From positions 1 through 64,000 of the forward strand of contig CALSPC010000002.1 in the NCBI GenBank assembly GCA_943788135.1: a stretch of DNA of 64,000 bases. Direction: 5' to 3'. The notes below the pieces were generated by a model, which saw only the letters and a list, made by a program, of their open reading frames with translations, was not told the origin of the DNA and did not search any database. Within the stretch, counting starts at the first letter, position 1. Each line of letters starts with the position of its first letter. This DNA comes from an uncultured Paracoccaceae bacterium. Its GTDB lineage: Bacteria; Bacteroidota; Bacteroidia; Flavobacteriales; Flavobacteriaceae. The translations under genes and the position numbers were made by a program. This document shows, piece after piece, positions 1-8,790 of the stretch.

Positions 1-1313
1 GCAATCGCATTTGCTTCTGCACCAATTAAGCCGTATACATTTGGTGTGCCAGGCTTTGCACTAAAATCATCCATTTCATTATTTAAAAAGAAGCCCCCTT
101 TTTCAACATAGACTTTAGAGCCGTAGCTGGAGTTTAACGTTGTGGTTACGGCCACACTATTTCCAAATTGATCAACAATAGAATAATGCGTGGTCTCATT
201 ACTTTCATATCCAGGGATTGCGCCTCTAGAAAGTTCGCTCGATTGTGTCGCTTTTTTCCAATCAAAATTTGCCATTCTTTTAGCAAGATATGTTATGGAA
301 GTAAGACTGTCTGTTGGTATCGTCACAAAATCAGGATCTCCTAAAAAATAAGAGCGATCAGCATAAGCTCTTCTTTCGGCTTCTACAATAACCTGCATGT
401 ATGGTGTTGAATTATGAGCGTACTGATCTATGTCGTAAGGTTCGATACTTTTTAAAATTTGAGCCATACAAATCCCACCACTTGAGGGCGGAGGCATGGA
501 AATGATTTTGTGATTTTTGTACTCAAAAGTAATAGGGTCTCTCCATTTAACTTCATAGGCTGCCAAGTCTTCTTTGCTAAGAATACCTCCTAGCTTTTGA
601 ACATAATCCACTATATAACCTGCCGTTTCTCCTTTATAAAACTCATCTCTTCCATGAATTTGAATACGCTTCAACGTTTGCGTTAATTTGGGGTATTTAA
701 TTGTATCTCCTTTTTTCCAAACCTTATCCAATAGAATAGTTCTTCTATTAGCAACCTTAAAATTGTCTGTATGTTTATTTAAATTCTGAGCTTGCTTTTC
801 CGTAACAACGACACCTTTTTCAGCAAGTTCAATAGCAGGTGCTATCAATTTTTCAAAGGGGAGCGTTCCAAATTTTTCGTAAACTTCAAATAGGCCTGCA
901 ATCGTTCCTGGAACTCCAACAGCGAGAGCACCAATTTGACTTTTATCAGAATTTACAGTGCCTTGGGCATCGAGATACATGTTTTTAGTGGCTGCTGAAG
1001 GTGCTTTTTCTCTATAATCTAAAGCCCCAATTGCGCCGTTATTTTGTCTGTAAACCATAAACCCACCACCACCAATATTACCTGCAGAAGGATACGAGAC
1101 CAACAAGGCTAGGTCGGTAGCAATCATTGCATCAAATGCATTTCCGCCTTGTTTCATGATTTCAACTCCAATTTTAGAGGCTTCATTTCGTGCTGAAACT
1201 ACCATTGCCTTTTCCGTGATTAAACCATGCGATTTTTCTGGAATTGTCTTGTTTGAAGGCGTACACTGTACACACACAAGTGCGGTTAAGAAAAGTCTAA
1301 CGAGGTTTTTCAT
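1..1313 (-). CDS. ggt: gamma-glutamyltransferase, C-terminus cut by window edge
   Basis: This encodes an N-terminal nucleophile hydrolase that cleaves the gamma-glutamyl bond of glutathione and related compounds, usually in the periplasm. About 437 codons are visible; the small-subunit end lies left of the window. The ATG at 1313 gives a hydrophobic leader ending in a cysteine-containing stretch (VCVQC), so it is exported, possibly as a lipoprotein, although the lipobox is poor. Visible family motifs are the N-terminal GGNAFDA, the GGGGFMVYR block, the autoprocessing site NETTHYS with the catalytic threonine, and GGFFLNNEMDDFS. No partner gene is obvious; the downstream neighbour is outside the window. 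Identification is secure from motif order; whether the complete protein is intact cannot be seen. Confidence 0.93.
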   Translation of the reverse strand, partial: MKNLVRLFLTALVCVQCTPSNKTIPEKSHGLITEKAMVVSARNEASKIGVEIMKQGGNAFDAMIATDLALLVSYPSAGNIGGGGFMVYRQNNGAIGALDYREKAPSAATKNMYLDAQGTVNSDKSQIGALAVGVPGTIAGLFEVYEKFGTLPFEKLIAPAIELAEKGVVVTEKQAQNLNKHTDNFKVANRRTILLDKVWKKGDTIKYPKLTQTLKRIQIHGRDEFYKGETAGYIVDYVQKLGGILSKEDLAAYEVKWRDPITFEYKNHKIISMPPPSSGGICMAQILKSIEPYDIDQYAHNSTPYMQVIVEAERRAYADRSYFLGDPDFVTIPTDSLTSITYLAKRMANFDWKKATQSSELSRGAIPGYESNETTHYSIVDQFGNSVAVTTTLNSSYGSKVYVEKGGFFLNNEMDDFSAKPGTPNVYGLIGAEANAI

Positions 1314-1417
1314 AGGTAATGAATTTAAAATATTCTAGGCAGATCACTCCTGTATAGTTTCACTAAAATTAAAGAAAAAATACTTAATAGTTAATAAGGA
1401 CTATTTAGGACCTTAAA

Positions 1418-2344
1418 TTAATCTTCTAAAAACTTAATATTTCGAGTTAGCCCTGAGTATTTTGTGCGTTTAACTGCAGAGTGCTGAAATACTTTACTGA
1501 AAGTGTCTTGCGTAATTTCTTCCCAATCCTGTTTGGTCATGGACAACAATTCTGGTTTTGGATTAAATAAAGGTTCGCTATGGGTTTTTGAAAATCGATT
1601 CCAAGGACACACATCTTGGCAAACATCGCATCCAAACATCCAGTTATCAAATTGTCCTTTCATTTCAGTGGGGATTTGGTCTTTGAGTTCTATCGTAAAA
1701 TAGGAAATACATTTGCTACCATCTACACCATATTCTGAAGTAATGGCTTCTGTTGGACAGGCATCAATACAGGCAGTACAAGTGCCACAATGATCGGTTA
1801 CAGGCGTATCATAATCCAGTTCTAAATCAATTATAAGCTCTGCAATAAAGTAGAAAGATCCCACTTGTTGAGTTAACAAATTACTGTGTTTTCCGATCCA
1901 ACCTAGGCCAGATTTCTTTGCCCAAGCTTTTTCTAAAATTGGAGCGGAGTCCACAAATGCACGACCATGAACTTCACCAATTTCAGCTTTAATAAATTCT
2001 AAAAGGTGTTTGAGTTTGTCTTTGATAACAAAGTGATAATCTCTGCCATAGGCATACTTACTGATTTTTGGAGCTTCTGGATCGTGCTGTGTGTCTTCGG
2101 GGAAATAATTATAAATTAGGGATATAACGCTTTTAGAATCTTCGACCAATAATGTTGGATCTAAGCGTTTATCAAAATGGTTTTCCATGTACTGCATTTT
2201 GCCATGGCTATTGTTTTTGAGCCATGACTCTAAACGTGGGGCTTCTTCTTCTAAAAACCCCGCTTTACTCATGCCGCAAGACAAAAAACCGAGGCGTTTT
2301 GCTTCATTTTTTATGCTATTTGAATAGTGGGTTTTTAAATTCAT
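1418..2344 (-). CDS. queG: epoxyqueuosine reductase QueG
   Basis: QueG performs the last step of queuosine synthesis, reducing epoxyqueuosine to queuosine in tRNAs with GUN anticodons, using cobalamin and two [4Fe-4S] clusters. The 308-residue protein has the usual short length (without the HEAT-repeat extension). The N-terminal cobalamin domain carries VDSAP with the proposed catalytic Asp near 132. The ferredoxin-like part has [12 protein letters not shown] (Cys 186-196) and [10 protein letters not shown] (Cys 239-246). The ATG at 2344 sits only 6 bp from a dispersed repeat, and no promoter-like TAnnTTTG is seen in front of it, so it may be transcribed through from ruvB and the GIY-YIG gene, all on the same strand. 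Confidence 0.95.
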   Translation of the reverse strand: MNLKTHYSNSIKNEAKRLGFLSCGMSKAGFLEEEAPRLESWLKNNSHGKMQYMENHFDKRLDPTLLVEDSKSVISLIYNYFPEDTQHDPEAPKISKYAYGRDYHFVIKDKLKHLLEFIKAEIGEVHGRAFVDSAPILEKAWAKKSGLGWIGKHSNLLTQQVGSFYFIAELIIDLELDYDTPVTDHCGTCTACIDACPTEAITSEYGVDGSKCISYFTIELKDQIPTEMKGQFDNWMFGCDVCQDVCPWNRFSKTHSEPLFNPKPELLSMTKQDWEEITQDTFSKVFQHSAVKRTKYSGLTRNIKFLED

Positions 2345-2350
2345 GTAGAG

Positions 2351-2447
2351 GTCTCACTGAGTGCAGTCGAAGTGCTAAATTAACTAATTTTTTTATTAAA
2401 TCTGGATGTCACACTGAGCGCAGTCGAAGTGCTAAACCAACTAATTC
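2351..2447 (+). repeat. two tandem copies of a dispersed 39-bp repeat
   Basis: Copy A (2351-2389) and copy B (2408-2446) are the same 39-bp unit, offset by 57 bp, with 4 mismatches by eye. The core CTGAGCGCAGTCGAAG is typical of short palindromic repeats scattered between genes in Bacteroidota. The unit ends CACT and AGTG can pair. Copy B supplies the stop codon of the GIY-YIG gene, and copy A abuts the queG start codon. A translated repeat gives the familiar spurious peptide motif CHTERSRS. Confidence 0.85.
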
Positions 2448-2752
2448 TTATATTTATAATGTGTTGCATTCCTACATTCTGAAAGAATTTGCAACATATC
2501 AAAATCCCCTTTTATCAAAGCTTGTTTTTTTAATCGCGTCCATCCTTTAATTTTCTTTTCAAAATAAATAGCTTGTAAAACATCGTTAAATTCTTGGTGA
2601 AACTCTAACGTCAATGGTCGTCTATTATAGGTATACGAATCTTTATTAAATCCAAACTGGTGCTGCTTAAACCTTCTCTCTAAATTGTTTGTTATTCCTG
2701 TATAATAAGATTCGTCAGAGCATTTAATAATGTATACATAATAAAAATACAT
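2441..2752 (-). CDS. small GIY-YIG nuclease-domain protein
   Basis: This 103-residue protein is a single GIY-YIG domain of the UPF0213/UvrC N-terminal type. Visible motifs are the YYVYIIKC strand with YTGITN for the GIY and YIG halves, LERRF with the conserved Arg, and YFEKKIKGW with the metal-binding Glu. It has no attached DNA-binding domain. The family consists of predicted endonucleases whose cellular role is mostly unknown. The gene is bracketed by the dispersed repeat in inverted orientation (copy B at its 3' end, copy C 18 bp before its start), and its stop codon comes from the repeat itself. This suggests the gene and repeats travelled together, an inference not provable from one locus. 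Confidence 0.9.
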   Translation of the reverse strand: MYFYYVYIIKCSDESYYTGITNNLERRFKQHQFGFNKDSYTYNRRPLTLEFHQEFNDVLQAIYFEKKIKGWTRLKKQALIKGDFDMLQILSECRNATHYKYKN

Positions 2753-2767
2753 GATTAACGTTTTTAA

Positions 2768-2795
2768 GGGCTTCGACTGCGCTCAGCCTGACATC
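2768..2795 (-). repeat. third copy of the dispersed repeat, inverted
   Basis: Copy C has the core CTTCGACTGCGCTCAG, the reverse complement of copies A and B. Read on the minus strand it matches copy B over about 28 bp with 4 differences, including the left flank GATGTCA. It lies between ruvB and the GIY-YIG gene, so copies B and C form inverted ends around that gene. Confidence 0.85.
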
Positions 2796-2809
2796 ATTAT
2801 AAAATTTTT

Positions 2810-3832
2810 CTAAAACAATCCTCCTTGCATATCCCCTTTGATACGTCCTAAATGTTTATAGGCCAGTTCAGTAACTTCGCGTCCTCTAGGGGTACGCATA
2901 ATAAAGCCTTGTTGAATTAAAAACGGTTCATAAACTTCTTCAATAGTTTCTGGGCTTTCGCTAACTGCGGTTGCTATTGTGGTGACACCAACAGGGCCGC
3001 CTTTAAATTTATCAATAATGGTGGTCAAGATTTTATTATCCATTTCATCCAATCCATGCGCATCTACATTCAATGCCTTTAGACCAAATTTTGCAATTTC
3101 AATATCAATTTTGCCATTGCCTTTAATTTGTGCAAAATCTCTAACACGACGTAATAATGCATTGGCAATACGAGGGGTGCCACGGCTTCGCCCCGCAATT
3201 TCAATGGCTGCTTCTAAAGTAATTGGAACTTGTAATATATCTGAGCTTCTTTGAATAATTGTAGACAGGAGTTCTGTTGAGTAATACTGCAATCGGCTGC
3301 TGATGCCAAATCGAGCACGCATCGGAGCGGTTAACAGTCCTGATCTAGTAGTAGCACCAACGAGTGTAAATGGATTTAGGTTGATTTGAACGGTGCGTGC
3401 ATTGGGCCCCGATTCTATCATAATATCAATTTTATAATCCTCCATTGCAGAATATAAGTACTCTTCTACTATCGGACTCAGTCGATGGATTTCATCAATA
3501 AATAAAACATCCCGATCTTCTAAGTTGGTTAGCAGTCCGGCTAAATCTCCTGGCTTATCCAATACAGGACCAGAAGTAACTTTTATCCCTACGCCTAGCT
3601 CATTAGAAAGGATGTGTGCAAGTGTTGTTTTACCAAGTCCAGGAGGACCGTGAAACAAGGTATGATCCAAAGCTTCATCGCGTTCTACAGCGGCTTGAAC
3701 AAATATTTGTAGGTTTTCAAGGACTTGGTCTTGACCTGCAAAATCGTCGAATGAAAGGGGTCGTAATACCTTTTCTATATCGTGTTCCTCTGCTGAGAAA
3801 TGCTCGTCGGTTGGATCTAGATTTTCATTCAT
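2810..3832 (-). CDS. ruvB: Holliday junction branch-migration helicase RuvB
   Basis: RuvB is the hexameric AAA+ motor that drives branch migration of Holliday junctions with RuvA. The 340-residue product has Walker [10 protein letters not shown], Walker [10 protein letters not shown], the sensor segment VGATTRSG, and the C-terminal winged helix with TPRGREVT. I chose the ATG at 3832 (MNENLD); the frame is open to a GTG at 3838, but this overlaps the promoter box. A TATATTTG element (3845-3838 on the minus strand) ends 5 nt before this ATG, suggesting a leaderless mRNA. ruvA and ruvC are not nearby. Confidence 0.97.
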   Translation of the reverse strand: MNENLDPTDEHFSAEEHDIEKVLRPLSFDDFAGQDQVLENLQIFVQAAVERDEALDHTLFHGPPGLGKTTLAHILSNELGVGIKVTSGPVLDKPGDLAGLLTNLEDRDVLFIDEIHRLSPIVEEYLYSAMEDYKIDIMIESGPNARTVQINLNPFTLVGATTRSGLLTAPMRARFGISSRLQYYSTELLSTIIQRSSDILQVPITLEAAIEIAGRSRGTPRIANALLRRVRDFAQIKGNGKIDIEIAKFGLKALNVDAHGLDEMDNKILTTIIDKFKGGPVGVTTIATAVSESPETIEEVYEPFLIQQGFIMRTPRGREVTELAYKHLGRIKGDMQGGLF

Positions 3833-3837
3833 ATACA

Positions 3838-3845
3838 CAAATATA
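3838..3845 (-). promoter_or_regulatory. TAnnTTTG promoter box, probably leaderless ruvB
   Basis: TATATTTG on the minus strand ends 5 nt before the ruvB ATG. In Bacteroidota the -7 box lies just before the transcription start, so the mRNA would begin at or next to the start codon. No TTG is seen at the -33 position because the cox terminator hairpin occupies it. Confidence 0.5.
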
Positions 3846-3849
3846 AAGA

Positions 3850-3880
3850 AAAAGCCTTTCTTGTTTTAAGAAAGGCTTTT
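3850..3880 (-). terminator. hairpin terminator ending the ACIII/cox operon
   Basis: A perfect 13-bp stem, AAAAGCCTTTCTT pairing with AAGAAAGGCTTTT around a 5-nt loop, starts 25 bp beyond the cox subunit I stop codon. The T-run lies on the minus strand side, fitting intrinsic termination of the respiratory operon before ruvB. Confidence 0.85.
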
Positions 3881-3905
3881 AAATATACTATTAAGTTATG
3901 AGTCT

Positions 3906-5699
3906 CTAGTGTTGTAGTTCTTCTTCTCCTTCTTTTAGAGGCACGTTTTGAGGGACAAAATCATCATCATGTCCTGGTTTGCTATAGTCATAAGCCCAAC
4001 GTTCTACATGAGGTATTTCTCCTGGCCAGTTGCCGTGCATATGCTCAACAGGTGTGGTCCATTCCAAAGTGTTAGATCTCCAAGGGTTTTGTTCCGCTTT
4101 TTTGCCATAAAAAATACTGTGAAAAAAGTTCCATAAGAATACCAATTGAAATACGCCTCCAACAAGAGCAAATACTGTGATCAGGATTTGAACATTTGAT
4201 GTATCGTCAAATAAGGGGAAGTTACTGTTTGTATAGTATCGTCGTGGTAATCCCGCCATACCAATAAAGTGCATTGGGAAAAATACGCCGTAAGCACATA
4301 TTGCAGTAACCCAGAAGTGAATGTATCCTAAGTTTTTATTAAGCATACGTCCAAACATTTTTGGGAACCAATGGTAAACGCCGGCAAACAGCCCGTAAAG
4401 TGCAGAAATTCCCATTACTAAATGGAAGTGTGCCACTACAAAATAGGTGTCGTGAACATTGATGTCTAAAGCACTATCGCCAAGGATAATCCCTGTTAGA
4501 CCTCCAGTTATAAACGTGGAGACTAAGCCTATCGAAAACAGCATGGCTGGATTCAATTGTAGGTTTCCTTTCCACAATGTAGTGATATAGTTAAAGGCTT
4601 TCACCGCAGATGGGATAGCAATTAGTAAGGTTGTAAATGTAAATACAGATCCTAAGAATGGATTCATTCCTGAAATAAACATATGGTGACCCCAAACTAT
4701 AGTTGATAAGAATGCAATTGCTAAGATAGACGCTACCATTGCACGGTAACCAAAAATTGGTTTACGTGAGTTTGTAGCGATCACTTCAGACGTAATTCCT
4801 AAGGCTGGAAGTAATACAATGTATACTTCTGGATGGCCTAGAAACCAGAACAAATGCTCGAACAGTACTGGCGATCCGCCTTGGTAATGCAATACTTCGC
4901 CTTGGATAAAAATATCTGATAGGAAGAAAGACGTTCCAAAACTACGGTCCATGATTAACAACAAAGCTGCTGATAATAGTACCGGGAATGAAACCACTCC
5001 AATTACTGCTGTAATGAAAAATGCCCATATTGTTAATGGGAGTCTTGTCATTGCCATCCCTTTTGTTCGAAGGTTCAAAACGGTTACGATGTAGTTCAAA
5101 GATCCTAATAAAGAGGAGGCGATAAAGATTGCCATTGAAACTAACCATAGCGTCATTCCTGCTCCTGAACCGCCTTGTGCTAATGGTAATGCACTTAATG
5201 GAGGATAGATTGTCCATCCAGCAGCAGCGGGTCCTGCTTCCACAAAAAAGGACGCTACCATAATCACACTTGATAAGAAGAATAACCAGTAGGACACCAT
5301 ATTAAGGAATCCAGAAGCCATATCTCGTGCACCAATTTGCAACGGAATTAATAAGTTACTAAACGTTCCACTCAAACCTGCGGTTAATACAAAGAATACC
5401 ATAATAGTACCATGTATAGTTACTAAGGCTAGATAGATATCCGCATCCATGACACCTCCTGGAGCCCACTTTCCTAAAAGGGCTTCAAAAATTGGGTTGG
5501 GTTGCGAAGGCCATGCAATTTGCATACGCATTAACAAAGACATTAAAATCCCGACCACTCCCATGATAATCCCAGTAATCAAATACTGTTTGGCTATCAT
5601 TTTATGATCTTGACAAAAGATGTATTTTGTTATAAATGTTTCTTTAGGATGATGGCCATGATCGTCTTGATGTGCGTGAGTGTCTACCTGTGCTGACAT
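3906..5699 (-). CDS. ctaD: cytochrome c oxidase subunit I
   Basis: This is the heme-copper catalytic subunit that reduces oxygen to water and pumps protons in the inner membrane. The 597-residue protein carries the expected ligands: VTIHGTIMVFF for heme a, GHPEVYIVLLP with the CuB His and cross-linked Tyr, the HH pair in WGHHMF, and HDTYFVVAHFH for hemes a3 and a. About twelve membrane helices are visible. The N-terminus is His-rich (THAHQDDHGHH). It is the last gene of the alternative complex III operon, 20 bp after subunit II, and is followed by a terminator. Subunits III and IV are absent here and must be encoded elsewhere. Confidence 0.97.
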   Translation of the reverse strand: MSAQVDTHAHQDDHGHHPKETFITKYIFCQDHKMIAKQYLITGIIMGVVGILMSLLMRMQIAWPSQPNPIFEALLGKWAPGGVMDADIYLALVTIHGTIMVFFVLTAGLSGTFSNLLIPLQIGARDMASGFLNMVSYWLFFLSSVIMVASFFVEAGPAAAGWTIYPPLSALPLAQGGSGAGMTLWLVSMAIFIASSLLGSLNYIVTVLNLRTKGMAMTRLPLTIWAFFITAVIGVVSFPVLLSAALLLIMDRSFGTSFFLSDIFIQGEVLHYQGGSPVLFEHLFWFLGHPEVYIVLLPALGITSEVIATNSRKPIFGYRAMVASILAIAFLSTIVWGHHMFISGMNPFLGSVFTFTTLLIAIPSAVKAFNYITTLWKGNLQLNPAMLFSIGLVSTFITGGLTGIILGDSALDINVHDTYFVVAHFHLVMGISALYGLFAGVYHWFPKMFGRMLNKNLGYIHFWVTAICAYGVFFPMHFIGMAGLPRRYYTNSNFPLFDDTSNVQILITVFALVGGVFQLVFLWNFFHSIFYGKKAEQNPWRSNTLEWTTPVEHMHGNWPGEIPHVERWAYDYSKPGHDDDFVPQNVPLKEGEEELQH

Positions 5700-5719
5700 A
5701 ATCTAATGGTGTTATATTT

Positions 5720-6790
5720 TTAATTTTGAACTAAAGAGTTCTTGAATAATTTTTGTTCTTTTAACCATGCTTTGTAATCCTCTTCCGATTCTACAATAAT
5801 TTTCATTTGCATGTTATAGTGCGATTTTCCACATATTTTATTACAAAGCAATAGGTAATCAAATTCATAGCTATCTAGAGGCTCTTCGCCTTTGGCTTGT
5901 AATTTTTTACTTTTTTGAACTCTGATTTTATTAATGTTTCTTACTTTTTCATAAATGTCTGGATTCAAGCGCATTTCTTCAGTGGTCACCGTTGGTGTGA
6001 AAGCGAATTGAGTTATCATTCCTGGGACACAATTCATTTGCGCTCTAAAATGAGGCATATAAGCCGAGTGCAAAACGTCTTGAGAACGCATTTTGAATAG
6101 TATGGGTTGACCTACAGGTAAGTGTAGTTCTGTGGTAATAATATCATCTTGTGCATTAGGGTCGGATTCATCTAAACCTAAAATATTTGCATTATCGAGG
6201 TTGATCAAACGCACGTTTGCTTTTCCTAATACATTGTCCTCCCCTGCATAGCGTGCTTTCCAGTTGAATTGTTGTGCATACAGCTCAACTACAATAGGAT
6301 CCTCATCTTCATCAATAGTCATGATGTCTGTCCAAGTGAATAAGCCATACATGATAAGTCCTGCTAAAACAATCACTGGAATAACGGTCCAGATAAATTC
6401 TAGTTTGTCATTATCGGCATAAAATAAGGCTTTACGTCCTTTTTCACCTTTATATTTAAACGCAAAATAGTGTAGCAAAAACTGTGTAATGGTTTGCACG
6501 ATAAAGATAACCACCATTGAAATGATCATTAAACGATCAATTTCAGGACCATGTTCAGAAGCTGAATTTGAGGTTAATGGTAAATCGCCCCACAAAGCAA
6601 AAGACACAATTGTAATGCCATATATAAACACTAAAAATGCCAACATAAGATAGCCATGAATTCTGTTATCGTTGTCGTTTGCTATTTGTGTTACGTCTTT
6701 ATTTGCTTGAGCTAAATCAAAGATTTTTACCATTTGCCAAATTGCTATGGTGATCCCTAATAAAATTAAGATTGTTAATAAGCCAGTCAT
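5720..6790 (-). CDS. ctaC: cytochrome c oxidase subunit II
   Basis: Subunit II takes electrons at the binuclear CuA centre and passes them to subunit I. The 356-residue product has an extra N-terminal membrane helix, two more helices near residues 50-75 and 85-150, and a periplasmic cupredoxin domain. The CuA site is complete: the upstream His in DVLHSAYMPHF and the CNKICGKSHYNM cluster with two Cys, His and Met. A charged insertion near residues 280-310 (KKLQAKGEE) lies between the two halves of the site. No fused cytochrome c domain is present, so the electron donor must be separate, presumably the ACIII cytochromes encoded just upstream. Confidence 0.96.
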   Translation of the reverse strand: MTGLLTILILLGITIAIWQMVKIFDLAQANKDVTQIANDNDNRIHGYLMLAFLVFIYGITIVSFALWGDLPLTSNSASEHGPEIDRLMIISMVVIFIVQTITQFLLHYFAFKYKGEKGRKALFYADNDKLEFIWTVIPVIVLAGLIMYGLFTWTDIMTIDEDEDPIVVELYAQQFNWKARYAGEDNVLGKANVRLINLDNANILGLDESDPNAQDDIITTELHLPVGQPILFKMRSQDVLHSAYMPHFRAQMNCVPGMITQFAFTPTVTTEEMRLNPDIYEKVRNINKIRVQKSKKLQAKGEEPLDSYEFDYLLLCNKICGKSHYNMQMKIIVESEEDYKAWLKEQKLFKNSLVQN

Positions 6791-6818
6791 CGTTATATGT
6801 TGTCTTTTTAAATTTTAA

Positions 6819-8210
6819 TTAATAATGAAAATGTTCACTTTCCTTAATAAAAGGATTTCCTTTTGCTAATAATGGTGCTTTTGAAAGCGCATAAAAAACA
6901 ATGAATAAGAACAGTCCTAAGAATAATAATACGGCACTAATTTCAGGCACTCCAATAAACCAACGGTCTCCTACCGTTGCAGGCATAATCATATTGAATA
7001 CATCTATATAGTGACCAAATAAAATCACAACACCTGCCATTACAATAAACCATGGTACACGCTTATAATCGCTATTCATCAAGACTAAGAATGGGAATAT
7101 GAAGTTTAAAATCAGCATTCCAAAAAATGGTAAGTTGTAATCTTCAATTCGTGTAATGAAATAGGTCACCTCTTCTGGAATATTTGCATACCAAATAAGC
7201 ATGAATTGTGAGAACCATAAATAGGTCCAGAATACACTAATCGCAAACATGAATTTTGCTAAATCATGTAAATGACTATTGTTTACAAATTCCATAAGTC
7301 CTTTAGACTTTAGGTATATTGTGATCAATGCAATCACAGTGATTCCACTGACAAACATACTTGCAAATACATACCATCCAAATAAGGTGCTGAACCAGTG
7401 TGGATCTACACTCATAATCCAATCCCAAGACATGATGGATTCTGTATAGATATAAAACACTAGGAATGCCGCTGAAATTCTAAAGTTCTTCTTAAAGTTA
7501 CTATTATCATTCACATCTGCTAAATCTTGTGCTAATGAGAATTTTCGTGAGAAATAACGGTACAGACTCCATCCAGTAATAAAAATAAGACCTCTAATAG
7601 CAAACCATGTTTTGTTTAACCAGCCTGCTTTTCCTTGAATAAGTTCGTCGTGTGCAACGACTTCTGGATCCATCCATATAAAGATGTGATCTCCTGCCCA
7701 TAATGCAACACCTAAAACAAGTAATCCCCCAGGCAAAACATAATAGGTTATCGCTTCCATTACTCTAAAAAGTACTGGAGACCATCCTGCTTGTGCGGCA
7801 TATTGTATGCCGTAAAAAGCTAGTACCCCTAAAGCGATCATAAAAAAGAAAAAGGCAGCTACATACAAAGCAGCATAAGGTCTGTTGTGCATTTGATGCA
7901 ATACATGTTCTGCGTGCGCATCGTCATGATGTGCATCCGATCCGTGACCTTCTTCGGCGTGAGCTTCCGAGTCATGTGTAGAATGTATCATTGCAGCATG
8001 CGCCTCCGCATCTGTTGTAACGTCATGATGCGTTGCTTCTTCGCCATGAGATTCTGCTGCACCATGGTGCGAATCTTCTTCTGCTAATATAACTTTTACA
8101 TCTGCCAAGGTTAACCCATGAGATGCTACATAGCTTGTTCCCCAACCGATAGCGCCAATGACGAATAGTAGTATGGAAACAATTTTAAGTCTTTTTGAAA
8201 ACGTGTACAT
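6819..8210 (-). CDS. actF: alternative complex III subunit ActF
   Basis: ActF is an integral membrane, quinol-oxidoreductase subunit of alternative complex III, homologous to ActC but without its known quinol site. The 463-residue protein has an N-terminal helix, then an unusual histidine-rich, acidic stretch (roughly residues 45-108, about 16 His), then about ten helices. The C-terminal part is typical of the family (MSWDWIMSVDPHWFSTLFGW). It sits between actE (24 bp away) and cox subunit II (28 bp), in one operon. The His-rich segment faces solvent by prediction; metal or proton binding is only a guess. Confidence 0.92.
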   Translation of the reverse strand: MYTFSKRLKIVSILLFVIGAIGWGTSYVASHGLTLADVKVILAEEDSHHGAAESHGEEATHHDVTTDAEAHAAMIHSTHDSEAHAEEGHGSDAHHDDAHAEHVLHQMHNRPYAALYVAAFFFFMIALGVLAFYGIQYAAQAGWSPVLFRVMEAITYYVLPGGLLVLGVALWAGDHIFIWMDPEVVAHDELIQGKAGWLNKTWFAIRGLIFITGWSLYRYFSRKFSLAQDLADVNDNSNFKKNFRISAAFLVFYIYTESIMSWDWIMSVDPHWFSTLFGWYVFASMFVSGITVIALITIYLKSKGLMEFVNNSHLHDLAKFMFAISVFWTYLWFSQFMLIWYANIPEEVTYFITRIEDYNLPFFGMLILNFIFPFLVLMNSDYKRVPWFIVMAGVVILFGHYIDVFNMIMPATVGDRWFIGVPEISAVLLFLGLFLFIVFYALSKAPLLAKGNPFIKESEHFHY

Positions 8211-8234
8211 ATTTATATAAATGTTTTACTTTTC

Positions 8235-8786
8235 TTATTTTTTTAATTCTGCTCTAAGAGTTTCAACGTAAGCCGTAACTTGCCAACGTTCTTCCTCGTT
8301 CAATAAATTTGCATAAGATCCCATGGTGTTTTTACCGTAATAAATAACGTGGTAAATACTACCTTCGGTGATTGCTCTATCTGCATAACTTGGTACTCCA
8401 AGAATTTTTTCTCTTTTGACTAGCTTTCCTTGACCAGCGCCTTTGTTACCATGGCAGATACCACAATAAATTTCGTAAAGCTCTTTTCCTCTTTTGGCAT
8501 CCAGTTCTGCTGAAGCTAAAGGCGATTTCAATTCTGAGAGCGCTAAAGCATATCCAGCGTTAGAATCTTCGTATTCATACAAAGAATGTCCTCTAGAGAT
8601 TGTCCCTTCAACCGGCAATAATGCTTGTTGTGAGTTTGGAAAAATATCATACTCACCATAAGCTTCGTAGCTAATTGGTTCATACATATTTGGAAAATAT
8701 TGGTAGTTTGGACTGTTATCATTTTGACATGAAAACACCGACCCAAAGGCCAAAACTAAAACGATTATTTTTGATACACTTTTCAT
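8235..8786 (-). CDS. actE: alternative complex III monoheme cytochrome c ActE
   Basis: ActE is a lipid-anchored monoheme cytochrome c of ACIII that helps deliver electrons to the oxidase. I chose the ATG at 8786, giving 183 residues; the longer frame begins at a TTG at 8810 inside actD. The leader MKSVSKIIVLVLAFGSVFSC ends in a lipobox (VFSC). A single heme motif CGICH is followed by the distal Met in the MGSYANLL region. The start lies 4 bp after the actD stop, indicating translational coupling. Confidence 0.93.
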   Translation of the reverse strand: MKSVSKIIVLVLAFGSVFSCQNDNSPNYQYFPNMYEPISYEAYGEYDIFPNSQQALLPVEGTISRGHSLYEYEDSNAGYALALSELKSPLASAELDAKRGKELYEIYCGICHGNKGAGQGKLVKREKILGVPSYADRAITEGSIYHVIYYGKNTMGSYANLLNEEERWQVTAYVETLRAELKK

Positions 8787-8790
8787 ATTC

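Noticed and set aside
2224-2550. Plus-strand ORF containing the peptide CHTERSRSA
   Set aside because: It is translation of the dispersed repeat and of the reverse of queG and the GIY-YIG gene, a well-known type of spurious ORF in Bacteroidota.
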